From Symbiobacterium sp. (GTDB lineage: Bacteria > Bacillota > Sulfobacillia > UBA995 > UBA9673), in contig DYFB01000045.1 in NCBI GenBank assembly GCA_020725405.1, forward strand, positions 1 through 38,780: a stretch of DNA of 38,780 bases, in the 5' to 3' direction. The notes under the pieces were generated by a model. The model was not told where the DNA came from, made no database searches, and was given only the letters and a program-made list of their open reading frames with translations. The position numbers were made by a program, and so were the translations under genes. Below, one piece after another: positions 1 to 9,863 of this stretch (positions are counted from its first letter, which is position 1; each line of letters opens with the position of its first letter).

Positions 1-401
1 AGCTTCTCGATCTGCTCGGGAGTGAGTATCCCCGTCAGGGCCTCGCGGTACCCGGCGGCCTTCTCCTGGAAGGCCTCCCGCAGCTGGTTGAGCTCCTGGA
101 GCCTGGCCTCGAGCTGGGCCTGGTCGGCCTCGGGGTCCCGGCGCAGCTCACGGACCTGAGCCATGATGGCCGCCCGCTGCTCGCGCATCGCGTCGACCTC
201 GGCGCGGAAAGCGGCCCGCACCTCGGCCAGACGCTCCGCCTGCTCCGGCGTGAGATCGAGGTCGGGAGCGGCGCACACGCCGTCGCCACACGACCCGTCG
301 CGCGCCTGGCGCCCCAGGCCGAAGTTGGCCGCGAAGGCCGTCGGCACCAGGGCGACTACCAGGACCAGGACGCCAAGGACGATGATGGTCCTCTTGAGCA
401 T
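1..401 (-). CDS. Spy/CpxP-like secreted protein (partial, C-terminus off window)
   Basis: The reading frame starts at an ATG at 399-401 and runs without a stop to the window edge, so the C-terminus is missing. A GGGAGG ribosome binding site lies about 8 nt upstream. Residues 1-22 form a signal peptide (basic MLKR, hydrophobic core, TAFAAN). A short Cys-containing stretch (SCGDGVC) follows, then a charged, Gln/Glu-rich helical region containing LDLTPEQAERL and later LTPEQIEKL. These are the paired LTxxQ-type motifs of the Spy/CpxP/zinc-resistance-associated family, which in other bacteria are small exported chaperones or stress sensors. It follows the sensor kinase gene by 23 bp on the same strand, so it is probably the last gene of that operon and may be an accessory or target of the two-component system, as CpxP is for CpxRA. 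Family placement is fairly secure; the role is inferred. Confidence 0.75.
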   Translation of the reverse strand, partial: MLKRTIIVLGVLVLVVALVPTAFAANFGLGRQARDGSCGDGVCAAPDLDLTPEQAERLAEVRAAFRAEVDAMREQRAAIMAQVRELRRDPEADQAQLEARLQELNQLREAFQEKAAGYREALTGILTPEQIEK

Positions 402-424
402 GATGATCACCTCCCGGCTTCATC

Positions 425-2146
425 CTACCCGCCGGTTGTGTCCGGACTGTGAAGACCGCTCGAAAACTCTTCGAACACTGGAAGCGACACGCTGAAGCGC
501 GCTCCGCGACCCGGCTCGCTCTCCACGGCGACCCGCCCGCCGTGGGCCTCGACCGTCTGCTTGACAATGGCCAGTCCGAGACCGGAGCCTTCCGGGACGC
601 CCCCGCGGGCGTCGCCGTCGCGGCGCCTTGACTTGTCGGCCTTATAGAAGCGCTCCCAGACGTACGGCAGGTCCTCCGGCCCTATGCCCGGGCCGGTATC
701 GCTGACGGAAATCTCGACCTCGGAGCGGGATTCCCGCTCGGACCGGGGTTCCCGCTCGGACCGGGGTTCCCGCTCGGACCGCTGCTCCCGCTCGGACCGC
801 TGCTCCCGCTCGGGCCGGGGTTCCCGCTCGGACCGGGGTTCCCGCTCGGACCGCTGCTCCCGCTCGGACCGGGATTCCCGCTCGGACCGAGGTTCGGGGC
901 CGGCCCCGGCTCCGCCGGCCGCGGCGGCGGCCAGGACCACCCTTCCGCCCGCCGGCGTAAACTTGAGGGCGTTGTCGAGGAGGTTGTTGACCACCCTCGC
1001 CAGCCGCCCCTCGTCGCCCCGGACCGGCGGGAGACGGCCGGCGATCTCCGTCTCCAGGGTCACACCGGCCTCTCTCGCCCGCACCTCGTAGCGGACGGCC
1101 GCCTCCCGCAAGAGCTGGCCGAGGTCGACCGGACCCACATCCAGGACGGCCGCCCCCGACTCGAGGCGGCTCAGCTCGAGGAGGTCGGACACCAGCGCCG
1201 ACAGGGCGTCGGTCTCCGAGCGGATGGTCTCGAGGTAGCGGCGCCGGGTCTCCTCGTCGGTCACCGTCCCGTCGAGGAGGGGCTCGACGTAGCCGCGGAT
1301 GGCCGTGACCGGTGAGCGAAGGTCGTGGGAGACGTTGGCCACGAGGTCGCGCCGGAGCGCCTGGAGTTTTTGGGTCTCCGTAAGAGAGGTCTCCAGGCGG
1401 CGGGCCATCGCGTTCAGGGACTCCCCGAGCCGCCCTATCTCGTCCGGGCCCGCCGGGGCCCTCCGGGCGAAGTCGCCCTCGGCCAGGGCCCCGGCCATGT
1501 CTATCATCCGCCGGACGGGCCGCGAGATGTTCCGGCTCATCACCGCGGCCAGGGCCACGGCCGCGAGGAGCCCGGCCCCGCCAGCCAGGGCGAGATGCCT
1601 CCGGAGCTGGGTGAGCATGGCCTCGACCTCGGCCAGGGACGAGTTGAGGAAGACCGCCCCGAGGACCTCGGAGTCGTCGTTCGAAGCCACGGGCACGGCC
1701 ACCGAGACGACCGGGTCGCTGTAGGGCCACCTGGGGCCGCGGGAGGCCCACAGCGCGCCGCCCAGCACGCACTCGGCGTCCTCGCCCTGCAGGCGGGCGC
1801 CGCGCAGGCGCCCCATCCCGCCGCGACTCCCGGGCCCTGTCGCTGAGTGGAGCCGGATGTAGCCCTCCCGGTCGACGACCCATATCTCGCTGTTCTCGAC
1901 GGCCCCGAAGGTCTCGAGCAGGGCCTGGGTCGTCTCCTCGGACATCTGGCCCCTGAGGTAGGCCGAGACTATCGCCCGGACCTCCTCGCCCCGGGCGAAG
2001 AGCTCCTTCTCCCGGGCCGAGAGGAGGTAGCTCTCGGTGAGGCGCGGGAGACCCAGGACGACGACCACGAGGGCGACGAGAACGGCCGTCGCCGTCGCCG
2101 CAAAGAGGCGGGCGAAGACCGAGCGGGGCGGGAAGGAGAGAGTCAT
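425..2146 (-). CDS. Membrane sensor histidine kinase with hexapeptide-repeat insertion
   Basis: The 573-residue protein starts at ATG 2144-2146, sharing an ATGA overlap with the upstream regulator. It has an N-terminal membrane segment (about 12-38), an extracytoplasmic sensor region of roughly 140 residues, a second membrane segment (about 175-197), a HAMP linker, a HisKA dimerisation domain with the phospho-acceptor in [11 protein letters not shown] (about residue 271), and a HATPase_c domain with N-box [11 protein letters not shown]1 DTGPGIG and G2 [10 protein letters not shown]. The order is that of PhoR/ResE-type kinases. Between the N-box and G1 (about residues 418-472) lie nine 6-residue units of the form RSERE[P/Q/S], a strongly charged insertion absent from normal kinases. 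All catalytic motifs are intact, so it is probably active. The input signal cannot be told from sequence; the partner is the adjacent OmpR-family regulator. Confidence 0.92.
   Translation of the reverse strand: MTLSFPPRSVFARLFAATATAVLVALVVVVLGLPRLTESYLLSAREKELFARGEEVRAIVSAYLRGQMSEETTQALLETFGAVENSEIWVVDREGYIRLHSATGPGSRGGMGRLRGARLQGEDAECVLGGALWASRGPRWPYSDPVVSVAVPVASNDDSEVLGAVFLNSSLAEVEAMLTQLRRHLALAGGAGLLAAVALAAVMSRNISRPVRRMIDMAGALAEGDFARRAPAGPDEIGRLGESLNAMARRLETSLTETQKLQALRRDLVANVSHDLRSPVTAIRGYVEPLLDGTVTDEETRRRYLETIRSETDALSALVSDLLELSRLESGAAVLDVGPVDLGQLLREAAVRYEVRAREAGVTLETEIAGRLPPVRGDEGRLARVVNNLLDNALKFTPAGGRVVLAAAAAGGAGAGPEPRSERESRSEREQRSEREPRSEREPRPEREQRSEREQRSEREPRSEREPRSERESRSEVEISVSDTGPGIGPEDLPYVWERFYKADKSRRRDGDARGGVPEGSGLGLAIVKQTVEAHGGRVAVESEPGRGARFSVSLPVFEEFSSGLHSPDTTGG
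731..892. repeat. 18-bp tandem repeat, nine units, inside the kinase gene
   Basis: Nine consecutive 18-bp units, with cores reading cccgctcggacc on the plus strand, differ at only a few positions. A more diverged tenth unit lies just before 731. The unit length preserves the kinase reading frame and encodes six residues. Confidence 0.93.
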
Positions 2147-2892
2147 CGCCCCGGCCCCCGCTCTGGGGACGGCAGGCGCTGGAACTTGTAGCCGACCCCC
2201 CAGACCGTGACTATCTCCCACGGGGCCGGAGCGGGCTCCCGGCCGTCCTCCCCGGAGCCGCGGGCCTCGGCGAGCTTGTGCCGGAGGCGCTTTACGTGTG
2301 TGTCCACGGTCCGGGCGTCGCCGGTGTAGTCGTAGCCCCAGACCTCCCGGAGGAGCCGGTCCCGGCTGAAGACCTGCCCGGGGTGGCTCGCCAGGAACCA
2401 GAGGAGCTCGGTCTCCTTGGGAGTGAGGGGAACGGCGACGCCGCCGGCCTCGGTCTCGTAGTCGGTGAGGCTGACCCGCAGGCCGGGGTGCCGGACTTCG
2501 CGCCGCTTGTCCTCGAGCCCCTCGCCCATGCGTCGGAGGACCGACTTCACCCTGGCCACGACCTCCCGGGGGTTGAACGGTTTGGTCACGTAGTCGTCGG
2601 CCCCTATCTCCAGGCCGAGAATCTTGTCGTGGTCCTCGTCCCGCGCCGTGAGCATGATGACCGGGAGGCGCGAGCTCGAGCGGATGCGGCGGCAGACCTC
2701 CCACCCGTCGAGCTCCGGGAGCATGATGTCAAGGATGACGAGGTCCGGGCTCGGCGGACCGAGGGCAAGACGCAGTCCGTCGGCCCCGTTGTCGGCCACC
2801 TCGACCCGGAAGCCCTCCTTGGTCAGGTACAGAGAGAGGAGGTCGGTCACGTGAGGGTCGTCGTCGACGACGAGAACCGTTCCTGAGGCCAA
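2143..2892 (-). CDS. OmpR/PhoB-family response regulator
   Basis: This 249-residue transcription factor starts at a TTG (2890-2892) preceded by GGAGG at 6 nt. The receiver domain (about 5-118) has the acidic pair in VVDDD, the phospho-acceptor in [15 protein letters not shown], the conserved Thr in IMLTARD and the Lys in DDYVTKPF. The winged-helix DNA-binding domain (about 145-235) has the [26 protein letters not shown] and [13 protein letters not shown] signatures typical of PhoB/PhoP/OmpR. It is translationally coupled to the downstream kinase gene. The promoter carries two directly repeated TTCACA elements with an 11-bp period, the layout recognised by PhoB/PhoP-type regulators, so autoregulation is likely. 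The family is certain; the regulon is unknown. Confidence 0.94.
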   Translation of the reverse strand: MASGTVLVVDDDPHVTDLLSLYLTKEGFRVEVADNGADGLRLALGPPSPDLVILDIMLPELDGWEVCRRIRSSSRLPVIMLTARDEDHDKILGLEIGADDYVTKPFNPREVVARVKSVLRRMGEGLEDKRREVRHPGLRVSLTDYETEAGGVAVPLTPKETELLWFLASHPGQVFSRDRLLREVWGYDYTGDARTVDTHVKRLRHKLAEARGSGEDGREPAPAPWEIVTVWGVGYKFQRLPSPERGPGR

Positions 2893-3033
2893 GAGAGTCC
2901 TCCCCCTCCTTTTCCTCAGGTCTCAGGTGCCGCGCGGCCCGCAAGGCCTGCGTCTGCGGCGCCGGTTGCCGGTCTCATGCGCCGCTCGATGCCCCCGGCC
3001 CCCGGCTGCCTCGACGTCCCGGCGCCGCTTCAT
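2893..3033. other. Leader region of the two-component operon, no gene seen
   Basis: About 140 bases between the regulator start and its predicted -10 element. The stretch is GC-rich. I see no convincing coding potential or terminator; it probably forms the 5' untranslated leader on the minus strand. Confidence 0.4.
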
Positions 3034-3066
3034 ATCATAACACCCGTCTGTGAACTCTCTGTGAAC
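3034..3066 (-). promoter_or_regulatory. Promoter with Pho-box-like direct repeats
   Basis: On the minus strand GTTCACAGA occurs twice, at 3066-3058 and 3055-3047, exactly 11 bp apart. Seven bases further downstream is TATGAT (3039-3034), a good -10. There is no separate -35 at the usual distance. Direct TTCACA repeats one helical turn apart, replacing the -35 and ending just before the -10, are the known architecture of PhoB/PhoP-activated promoters. The regulator encoded downstream is of this family. Confidence 0.6.
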
Positions 3067-3121
3067 GCAAGTGGGCTGCCGTTCGGTCGGCTCCTCGTTC
3101 CCGCCTCCGCGGCTACCCAGC

Positions 3122-3150
3122 TTGACCCCGTTTCGCGAACGGCCTAAAAT
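3122..3150 (+). promoter_or_regulatory. Sigma70-type promoter for hppA
   Basis: TTGACC (3122-3127), a 17-base spacer and TAAAAT (3145-3150) give five of six matches in each hexamer. Transcription would begin near 3157, leaving a leader of about 140 nt before the pyrophosphatase start codon. Confidence 0.6.
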
Positions 3151-3198
3151 GGTCGTATGCCAGCGACTGTCACGGGCCGTCTCCAGGTTCCTCTTGTG

Positions 3199-3230
3199 CC
3201 TCCTGCTGGGCCTAACCGCCCGGCAGGAGG
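3199..3230 (+). promoter_or_regulatory. Stable hairpin in the hppA leader
   Basis: CCTCCTGCTGGGC (3199-3211) pairs with GCCCGGCAGGAGG (3218-3230): 13 pairs including one G-U, with a six-base loop. No T-run follows on either strand, so it is not a classical terminator. It lies between the predicted promoter and the hppA ribosome binding site and buries an AGGAGG sequence. The function is unknown. Confidence 0.4.
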
Positions 3231-3297
3231 TCTTGCTGAAAAAAACAGACACAGTTAGAACACAGACATAAATAATCAGCTTAGGGGGAAGGACCGA

Positions 3298-5253
<1,956 letters not shown>

Positions 5254-5349
5254 CCGGCGCTCTTCTCGCGGCAGCCGGTTCGCAGGCTCAGGCCTTGTCG
5301 ATCCGGCGAACCCGACGGCCGGTCCGGCGGGAGCGGACGGCAACAGACC

Positions 5350-5379
5350 GGGGCCGGGGCTGAAAGAAGCCCCGGCCCC
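5350..5379 (+). terminator. Terminator hairpin after hppA
   Basis: A perfect 12-bp stem (GGGGCCGGGGCT paired with AGCCCCGGCCCC) with a six-base loop lies 97 bp after the hppA stop. Only two T residues follow, so it is a weak-tailed intrinsic terminator. Confidence 0.6.
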
Positions 5380-5444
5380 TTCGGTGTCGGTTCGCCATTC
5401 GAAACAACGGCCTCCGGACCGCCCTTATCGACCGCCAGGTCCGG

Positions 5445-5687
5445 TCAGGGCTTCACCCGGTTGCGTTCGAGGTAGGCCTCTACCTCTTTCCGTTTGAAGC
5501 GCAGATCTCGGGCTACCCGGTAGGCAGGAAGGTCTCCGCTTTGCACCAGCTTACGAATAGTAGTCCGGCTCTTGATCTTGAGAAGACGCATCATCTCGGT
5601 GGTTGTAAGCATCTCAAGACTGCTGTCGTCGGTGGCCACGCCCATCCCCCCCTTGGCACCACGACATGGCTTAAACTTTCTGGCCAC
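5445..5687 (-). CDS. Small excisionase-type helix-turn-helix protein
   Basis: An 80-residue protein at most, whose C-terminal 55 residues (LTTTEMMRLLKIKSRTTIRK, then VQSGDLPAYRVARDLRFKRK) match the HTH_17/excisionase (Xis) MerR-like fold: helix-turn-helix, a GDLPAYR wing and a final helix VEAYLER. Such proteins bind DNA as small regulators or recombination directionality factors. The start is uncertain. The GTG at 5685-5687 is 23 nt from a perfect AAAGGAGG. An internal GTG (the Val of MGVATDD) has AAGGGGGG at 6 nt and may be the real start, giving about 66 residues. No integrase is visible nearby, so a stand-alone regulator is as likely as a phage or element remnant. Its upstream region is AT-richer than the surroundings. 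Confidence 0.65.
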   Translation of the reverse strand: MARKFKPCRGAKGGMGVATDDSSLEMLTTTEMMRLLKIKSRTTIRKLVQSGDLPAYRVARDLRFKRKEVEAYLERNRVKP

Positions 5688-5868
5688 AATTATCCAGTTT
5701 CTGATGAATTCCTCCTTTGACCCCCGGAATAGTAGACTCTTGGGGTTTCAGGAAAAACGGGCCCACTACCCCCCAACCTATACGCCGCGCAAGTGAGATA
5801 TGTGCTGCAAACTCACCGTATTCCGGGTCCCAGGGATAGGGCGAAGGGCTGCGAGCAGAAGCCGAGAC

Positions 5869-6138
5869 CTACCAGATGAGGGGACCGCGGTGGTGCATCT
5901 CGTCGGGGAGCGACGCGTCCCCGTGAAGCGGTCTGAGGGGCTTGGACTCCCGCGAGGGGCTGAGGATGACGGCCAGGCTGAGAAGGCCCACACCGGGCAC
6001 GATGAGGAAGAGCGGCCACAGCCCCAGGATCTGATGGCTGGAGAGCTGCAGGTTGACAAGGACAAGAAACCCACCCAGGGCTAGGATGACGAGGCCCAGG
6101 AGGATGCGCCCGGCATCAACCTTCCCCAACTCTGTCAC
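5869..6138 (-). CDS. Small two-helix membrane protein (DUF5668-like)
   Basis: About 89 residues from GTG 6138 or 86 from TTG 6129. The TTG is better placed relative to AGAAGGG. Two hydrophobic helices, ILLGLVILALGGFLVLVNL and LWPLFLIVPGVGLLSLAVIL, are separated by a short loop ending in W-P. This is the pattern of the DUF5668/LiaF N-terminal membrane hairpin, also present at the start of the LiaF-like protein at 25804-26697. Here no C-terminal beta domain follows, only a polar tail. The function is unknown; related domains occur in cell-envelope stress proteins. A good promoter lies about 120 bp upstream on the same strand. Confidence 0.6.
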   Translation of the reverse strand: MTELGKVDAGRILLGLVILALGGFLVLVNLQLSSHQILGLWPLFLIVPGVGLLSLAVILSPSRESKPLRPLHGDASLPDEMHHRGPLIW

Positions 6139-6268
6139 CCTTCTTTCTGCTCGTGGGCGGGTGTGACCCGGATCCCGGCCGGAAGACGTGCGGGGACCGC
6201 TTTCAGAATTCCATGCCGATGGGTTCTTCCCTGCTTTCCCCGGCAGCATCTTCCCCGTGTACCAGTTT

Positions 6269-6298
6269 ATCCTATACAGACCCAGAGCGGCCTGTCAA
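6269..6298 (-). promoter_or_regulatory. Promoter for the small membrane protein
   Basis: On the minus strand a perfect TTGACA (6298-6293) is followed by TATAGG after 16 nt or TAGGAT after 18 nt (down to 6269). It points toward the gene at 5869-6138, about 125 bp downstream. The rest of 6139-6471 contains no gene that I can support. Confidence 0.55.
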
Positions 6299-6471
6299 CC
6301 AAGAACGACCGCTCGCGCCTGGACAGAGGGAAAGGTCCACCAGGACGGTTAATCGTGCAGCCCCGCACGATGCGGCCGGCCGGCAGGAGCCGGTGACCGG
6401 CACCCGAAATCAGCCCCGGGCATCACCGAGTGCAGAGCGAACCAGTGCCGACCGAGAAGGAGGAACCCCAC

Positions 6472-7671
6472 GTGGCCGACCCCAACAGCCGAACCCCCCT
6501 GAGCCCCCGCCCGACCGACCTCGAGAGGGCCATCCACGAGGAGGTCATGGACCTCTCGGCGCCCCTCGTCGACCTCAGCCACCGCATCCACGCCAACCCC
6601 GAGCTCGGACACGAGGAGAGGCTGGCCTCGGCCTGGTGCGCCGAGATCCTCCGCTCCAACGCCTTCGAAATCACCGCCCCCGTGGCCGGCCTCGAGACGG
6701 CCTTCCGGGCCCGCCGCGGCCGGGGCCGGCCGGCCGTGGCCTTCCTAGCCGAGTACGACGCCCTCCCCGGCGTCGGGCACGCCTGCGGCCACAACATCAT
6801 CGCCGCCTCCACGGTCGGGGCCGGCCTGGCCCTCGCGCGGGCCCTCCACCGGACGGGCGTAGCGGCCACGGTCATCGTCGACGGGACCCCCGCCGAGGAG
6901 ACCACCGGCGGGAAAATCCCCATGGTCGAGGCCGGCCTCTACGAAGACGTCGACGTCGCCTTCTCCATGCACCCGCAGGACCGCACCGCGGCCGGCGGCA
7001 CCTCCCTCGGCGTCCGCCGGCTGGCCCTCGCCTTCCACGGGCGGGCCGCCCACGCGGCCGCCGAGCCCGAGAAGGGAGTGAACGCCCTCGACGCGGTCCT
7101 CCAGACCTTCGCGGCCGTCAACGCCCTCCGCCAGCACGTCCGGCCCGATGTCCGCATCCACGGCATCATCACCGACGGGGGGCGGGCCACGAACATCGTC
7201 CCGGACTTCGCCCGGTGCGAGATATCGGTGAGGTCGGTCGACCCGGGCTACCTCTCGGCGCTCGTTGAGAAGGTCCTGAATTGCGCCAGGGCGGCCGCCC
7301 TGGCCAGCGGGGCGAGGCTCGAGGCAAGCCAGGCCGAGGCCTACGCCCCCATCCGGGAGAACAGGGTCCTCGACGGTCTCGTCCTCGAGGTCATGGAGGA
7401 CCTCGGCTGCCCGGGCGAGGACCTCCGCGGGGCGTGTTTCCCCGCTTCCACCGATTTCGGCAACGTGAGCCAGGTCGTCCCGGCCACCGCCGTCATGTTC
7501 AAGGTGGCCCCGCCCGGAGTCGTCCTCCACCACCCCGACTTTGCAGCGGCCTCGGTCTCCCCGGAGGCCGACGAGGTGGTCCTGACGGCGGCGCGGGTCC
7601 TCGCCGTCGCGGCCGCGCGCCTCGTCACCGACCCGGCCCGCCTGGAGGAAGTGCGCGCCGCAGGACGATGA
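6472..7671 (+). CDS. M20-family amidohydrolase/peptidase
   Basis: A 399-residue protein. I place the start at GTG 6472, which has AAGGAGG 8 nt upstream; an earlier in-frame GTG lacks this. It belongs to the M20 zinc metallopeptidase/aminoacylase group: AEYDALPGVGHACGHN carries the first metal ligands, GTPAEETTGGKIPMVEAGLY the catalytic Glu pair, FSMHP the next ligand, and DFGNVSQVVPA with HHPDF the C-terminal ones. The LPGVGHACGHN form is typical of the PM20D2/AbgB-like branch, which acts on N-acyl amino acids or dipeptides. It is cytoplasmic, as no signal peptide is seen. Its 3' end overlaps the convergent acetyltransferase gene by 47 bp. The substrate is unknown. Confidence 0.9.
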   Translation: MADPNSRTPLSPRPTDLERAIHEEVMDLSAPLVDLSHRIHANPELGHEERLASAWCAEILRSNAFEITAPVAGLETAFRARRGRGRPAVAFLAEYDALPGVGHACGHNIIAASTVGAGLALARALHRTGVAATVIVDGTPAEETTGGKIPMVEAGLYEDVDVAFSMHPQDRTAAGGTSLGVRRLALAFHGRAAHAAAEPEKGVNALDAVLQTFAAVNALRQHVRPDVRIHGIITDGGRATNIVPDFARCEISVRSVDPGYLSALVEKVLNCARAAALASGARLEASQAEAYAPIRENRVLDGLVLEVMEDLGCPGEDLRGACFPASTDFGNVSQVVPATAVMFKVAPPGVVLHHPDFAAASVSPEADEVVLTAARVLAVAAARLVTDPARLEEVRAAGR

Positions 7672-8770
7672 TTCCCCCGGTCTCGGAGAACCCGAGGGAG
7701 GTGAAGAGCCGCCGGGAGGGGAGATTGGCCTCGCTGACCGCCGCGGTGACGGTCGGAGCCCCCGCCTTCCAGGCGAGCTGGACAGCTTCAGCGAGAAGCC
7801 GGCGGGCGAGGCCCCGGCCCCGGAACTCCGGGATGACTCCCACCTCGGCCACGTAGAAGGCCCCGGGCGGGGGCGGCCTACCGCTCACCAGGACGAAGCC
7901 CGCCGGCCTCCCTCCCACGCGGGCCACCCGCCACAGGCCCTGGACGTACCGGCCGCGCTCGCCGGCGGCCGCCCCGGCCAGCCACCTGCGGGCTTCCTCC
8001 CGGTCGGCGGCCGTAAGGCGCCCGTGTTCGTCCGGCGAGTCGGCGAAAGCCTGGACGAAGAGGCCGGTCAGGAGCTCCATCTGCGAGGGGTCGGCCGGGT
8101 CGACGTCGCTCACCTCGGCGCCGGTCGCCGGGAGGGTCCCCGCCCCGGCGGCCCCTGACGGCCCGGCGGAAGCGCCCGGGCCGCCGCCCGCGCCCCGGGG
8201 CTCCCCTGGGTCCCCCGCCTCCGCCCCGGCCCGGTCAAGGCGGAGCCAGAGCCGCACCTCGCGGTCGAACCCGGCCAGGACGTAGCTCTCGGCAAGCTCG
8301 AGGGCCCGGTCGCGGTCCGGAAGGGAGAAGCGCGTCACCGCCAGGGCTCGTGTGGGGGCCGGAGTCCACCCGGCCGCGCGGCGGAGGGCTCCCTCGACGA
8401 GGAGCCGGGCAGCCTCCCGCGCCGACCCGAGACCAAGCCCCGGTGCGACGACCGGGCTCCACGGGGCGAAGACGGCCTCCTCCCCGCGGGCCTCGACGCC
8501 CAGGGCGGCCAGGAGCCCGCCGTCTCTCTCCCCGGAGCGGAGGCCGACGATCTCGGCCGGGCCGGAAGACCGGGGGCCGGCCGCTCCGATTACGGCCCGG
8601 GCCGCCTCCCCGAGCGGCGTCCCGGAGGCGCCCCCCGGCTTGTGCCAGGAAAGCCCGGCCAGGGCCTGGTCTATCAGGGAGAGGAGGTCGTCGAGCTCGG
8701 GCGGCCGGAGGACCTCAACGGCCGCGGCGCCGGGGCTTCCCGCCCCATCAGCGAACTCTCGCGTAGACAT
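7625..8770 (-). CDS. GNAT-family acetyltransferase with long N-terminal region
   Basis: A 381-residue protein starting at ATG 8768-8770. The C-terminal third is a GNAT N-acetyltransferase domain, with FVLVSGR, VAEVGVIPEFRGRGLARRLL (the acetyl-CoA pyrophosphate-binding loop RGRGLA) and NLPSRRLFTSLGF. The N-terminal half, about residues 20-190, is not recognised; it may be a degenerate second GNAT fold, as in other double-length members. A low-complexity Gly/Ala/Pro linker (about 195-225) separates the two. It overlaps the upstream RimJ-like gene by 23 bp and is probably co-transcribed with it. The substrate is unknown. Confidence 0.8.
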   Translation of the reverse strand: MSTREFADGAGSPGAAAVEVLRPPELDDLLSLIDQALAGLSWHKPGGASGTPLGEAARAVIGAAGPRSSGPAEIVGLRSGERDGGLLAALGVEARGEEAVFAPWSPVVAPGLGLGSAREAARLLVEGALRRAAGWTPAPTRALAVTRFSLPDRDRALELAESYVLAGFDREVRLWLRLDRAGAEAGDPGEPRGAGGGPGASAGPSGAAGAGTLPATGAEVSDVDPADPSQMELLTGLFVQAFADSPDEHGRLTAADREEARRWLAGAAAGERGRYVQGLWRVARVGGRPAGFVLVSGRPPPPGAFYVAEVGVIPEFRGRGLARRLLAEAVQLAWKAGAPTVTAAVSEANLPSRRLFTSLGFSETGGIIVLRRALPPGGPGR

Positions 8771-9284
8771 AGCAGTCTCTGGGCTCGGAAGATACGTTGG
8801 GGTGAACGTTCCATCGCTTCAGAAGGCCCTCGCGGGTCATCCCGACCTTCTCCATGACGCGAGCCGAAGCCAGGTTCGCCGTGTCGCACACCGCCCAGAC
8901 CCGGTAGACTTCCGGGACCGAGAACAGCCACTCGATCACGGCCGACACCGCCTCGGTCATGTACCCGTTTCCCCAGTAGGGTCTGGCCAGCACATAGCCC
9001 AGGTCCGCCTTGTGGCCGCACGGGCCGGAGGCGACCATGCCGATCAGGTCACCCGACCCGGCCAGCGTGATGGCCCAGGTGAGCTCGCTCCCGGAGGCCC
9101 AGCCGTCCAGACAGCTTTGCAGGAACATGCGGGTCTCTTCAAGGTTGCTGTGCGGCCTCCAGACCAGGTACCGCGTCACTTCCCGGTCCTGGGCGTACCC
9201 GGAGAAGATGGCCTGGGCGTCGTCCAGGGTGGGGGGCCGCAGTTCCAACCGGGCCGTCGCCAGCCTCACGTTCTCCAGTAGCAA
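8748..9284 (-). CDS. RimJ/RimL-type GNAT acetyltransferase
   Basis: About 178 residues from TTG 9282-9284, which has GGGGGG 7 nt upstream. GTG 9267-9269 is an alternative giving 173 residues. The sequence has the classic RimJ/RimL pattern: TARLELRPPTLDDAQAIF at the start, EVTRYLVWRPH, then DLGYVLARPYWGNGYMTEAV (acetyl-CoA loop) and NLASARVMEKVGMTREG. It probably acetylates an N-terminal or small-molecule amine. The frame is open further upstream, but that sequence belongs to the eroded kinase remnant and is not part of this protein. Confidence 0.85.
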   Translation of the reverse strand: MLLENVRLATARLELRPPTLDDAQAIFSGYAQDREVTRYLVWRPHSNLEETRMFLQSCLDGWASGSELTWAITLAGSGDLIGMVASGPCGHKADLGYVLARPYWGNGYMTEAVSAVIEWLFSVPEVYRVWAVCDTANLASARVMEKVGMTREGLLKRWNVHPNVSSEPRDCYVYARVR

Positions 9285-9364
9285 TCTCCATCCCCCCGAC
9301 GAGAGCCGGGTCGGCTCAAGGTCGTTTCTCTTCACTGGCTGGCTCCTGGGACACCTCGCGCCCA

Positions 9365-9744
9365 GCCACGGGAGGCGAGGGCGGAAGACCGAGCCCCGCC
9401 CGGGCGCGCTCTCCGCGCTGACCTTGCCTCCTCGGGCGACGGCGGTCGTCACCCAGCTTGCGCTTGAGGTTGACCACATGGACGTCGATGGCCCGGTCAA
9501 TGACATCGGCGTCCTCCCCCGCAAGCGGTCGAGCGGCTCGCTGCGGGAGTAGACGCGGCCCGGGCGGGCGGCCTCTCCCCCCGCTCGCCCCGCTCCCACC
9601 GCCTCCCTCCCTGCTCCCCGGTCCCGATGCGCGCCGGCAAATCGCCTCGATGCGGGCCATCACCTCGCGCGGGCTGAAGGGCTTGGTGACGTAGTCGTCC
9701 GCGCCGACCGTCAGTCCGACGATCTTGTCGCTCTCGCTGACTAG
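9365..9744 (-). pseudogene. Eroded response regulator and kinase remnant
   Basis: Reading the minus strand, 9744 to about 9620 encodes the end of a receiver domain ([20 protein letters not shown], then [10 protein letters not shown]). After a gap and frameshift comes winged-helix sequence ([14 protein letters not shown] in one frame, [20 protein letters not shown] in another, near 9550-9445). Directly after GDD, 9446-9365 encodes the last part of a histidine-kinase ATPase domain ([19 protein letters not shown]). These pieces are in the normal order of a regulator-kinase operon, but most of each gene is missing and frames change. It is therefore a decayed second two-component system, not a functional gene. 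Confidence 0.75.
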
Positions 9745-9781
9745 GCGGCGCGAAAGTCGGACAGGCCCGGCCCGCGTGCTC

Positions 9782-9815
9782 GGAGCGAGGCCCCCCGGGA
9801 GGGCGGCCTCGCTCC
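9782..9815 (-). terminator. Hairpin after the propeller gene
   Basis: An 11-bp perfect stem (GGAGCGAGGCC / GGCCTCGCTCC) lies about 50 bp past the stop of the last gene of the large minus-strand operon. No T-run follows, so the terminator call is tentative. Confidence 0.35.
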
Positions 9816-9863
9816 CGGCTTCGGCCCGGCACCTCGACAGACGCGGGGAAAATCCAATTCCCC

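Noticed and set aside
2147-2704. N-terminal extension of the sensor kinase frame into the regulator gene
   Set aside because: The extension is out-of-frame sequence of the response regulator; the kinase begins at ATG 2146 with an ATGA overlap.
3071-3271. Small gene in the hppA leader
   Set aside because: It overlaps the predicted promoter and hairpin and has no ribosome site or recognisable sequence.
9782-9815. Insertion-sequence terminal inverted repeats
   Set aside because: The two arms lie 12 bp apart with nothing between, so this is a hairpin rather than the ends of an element.
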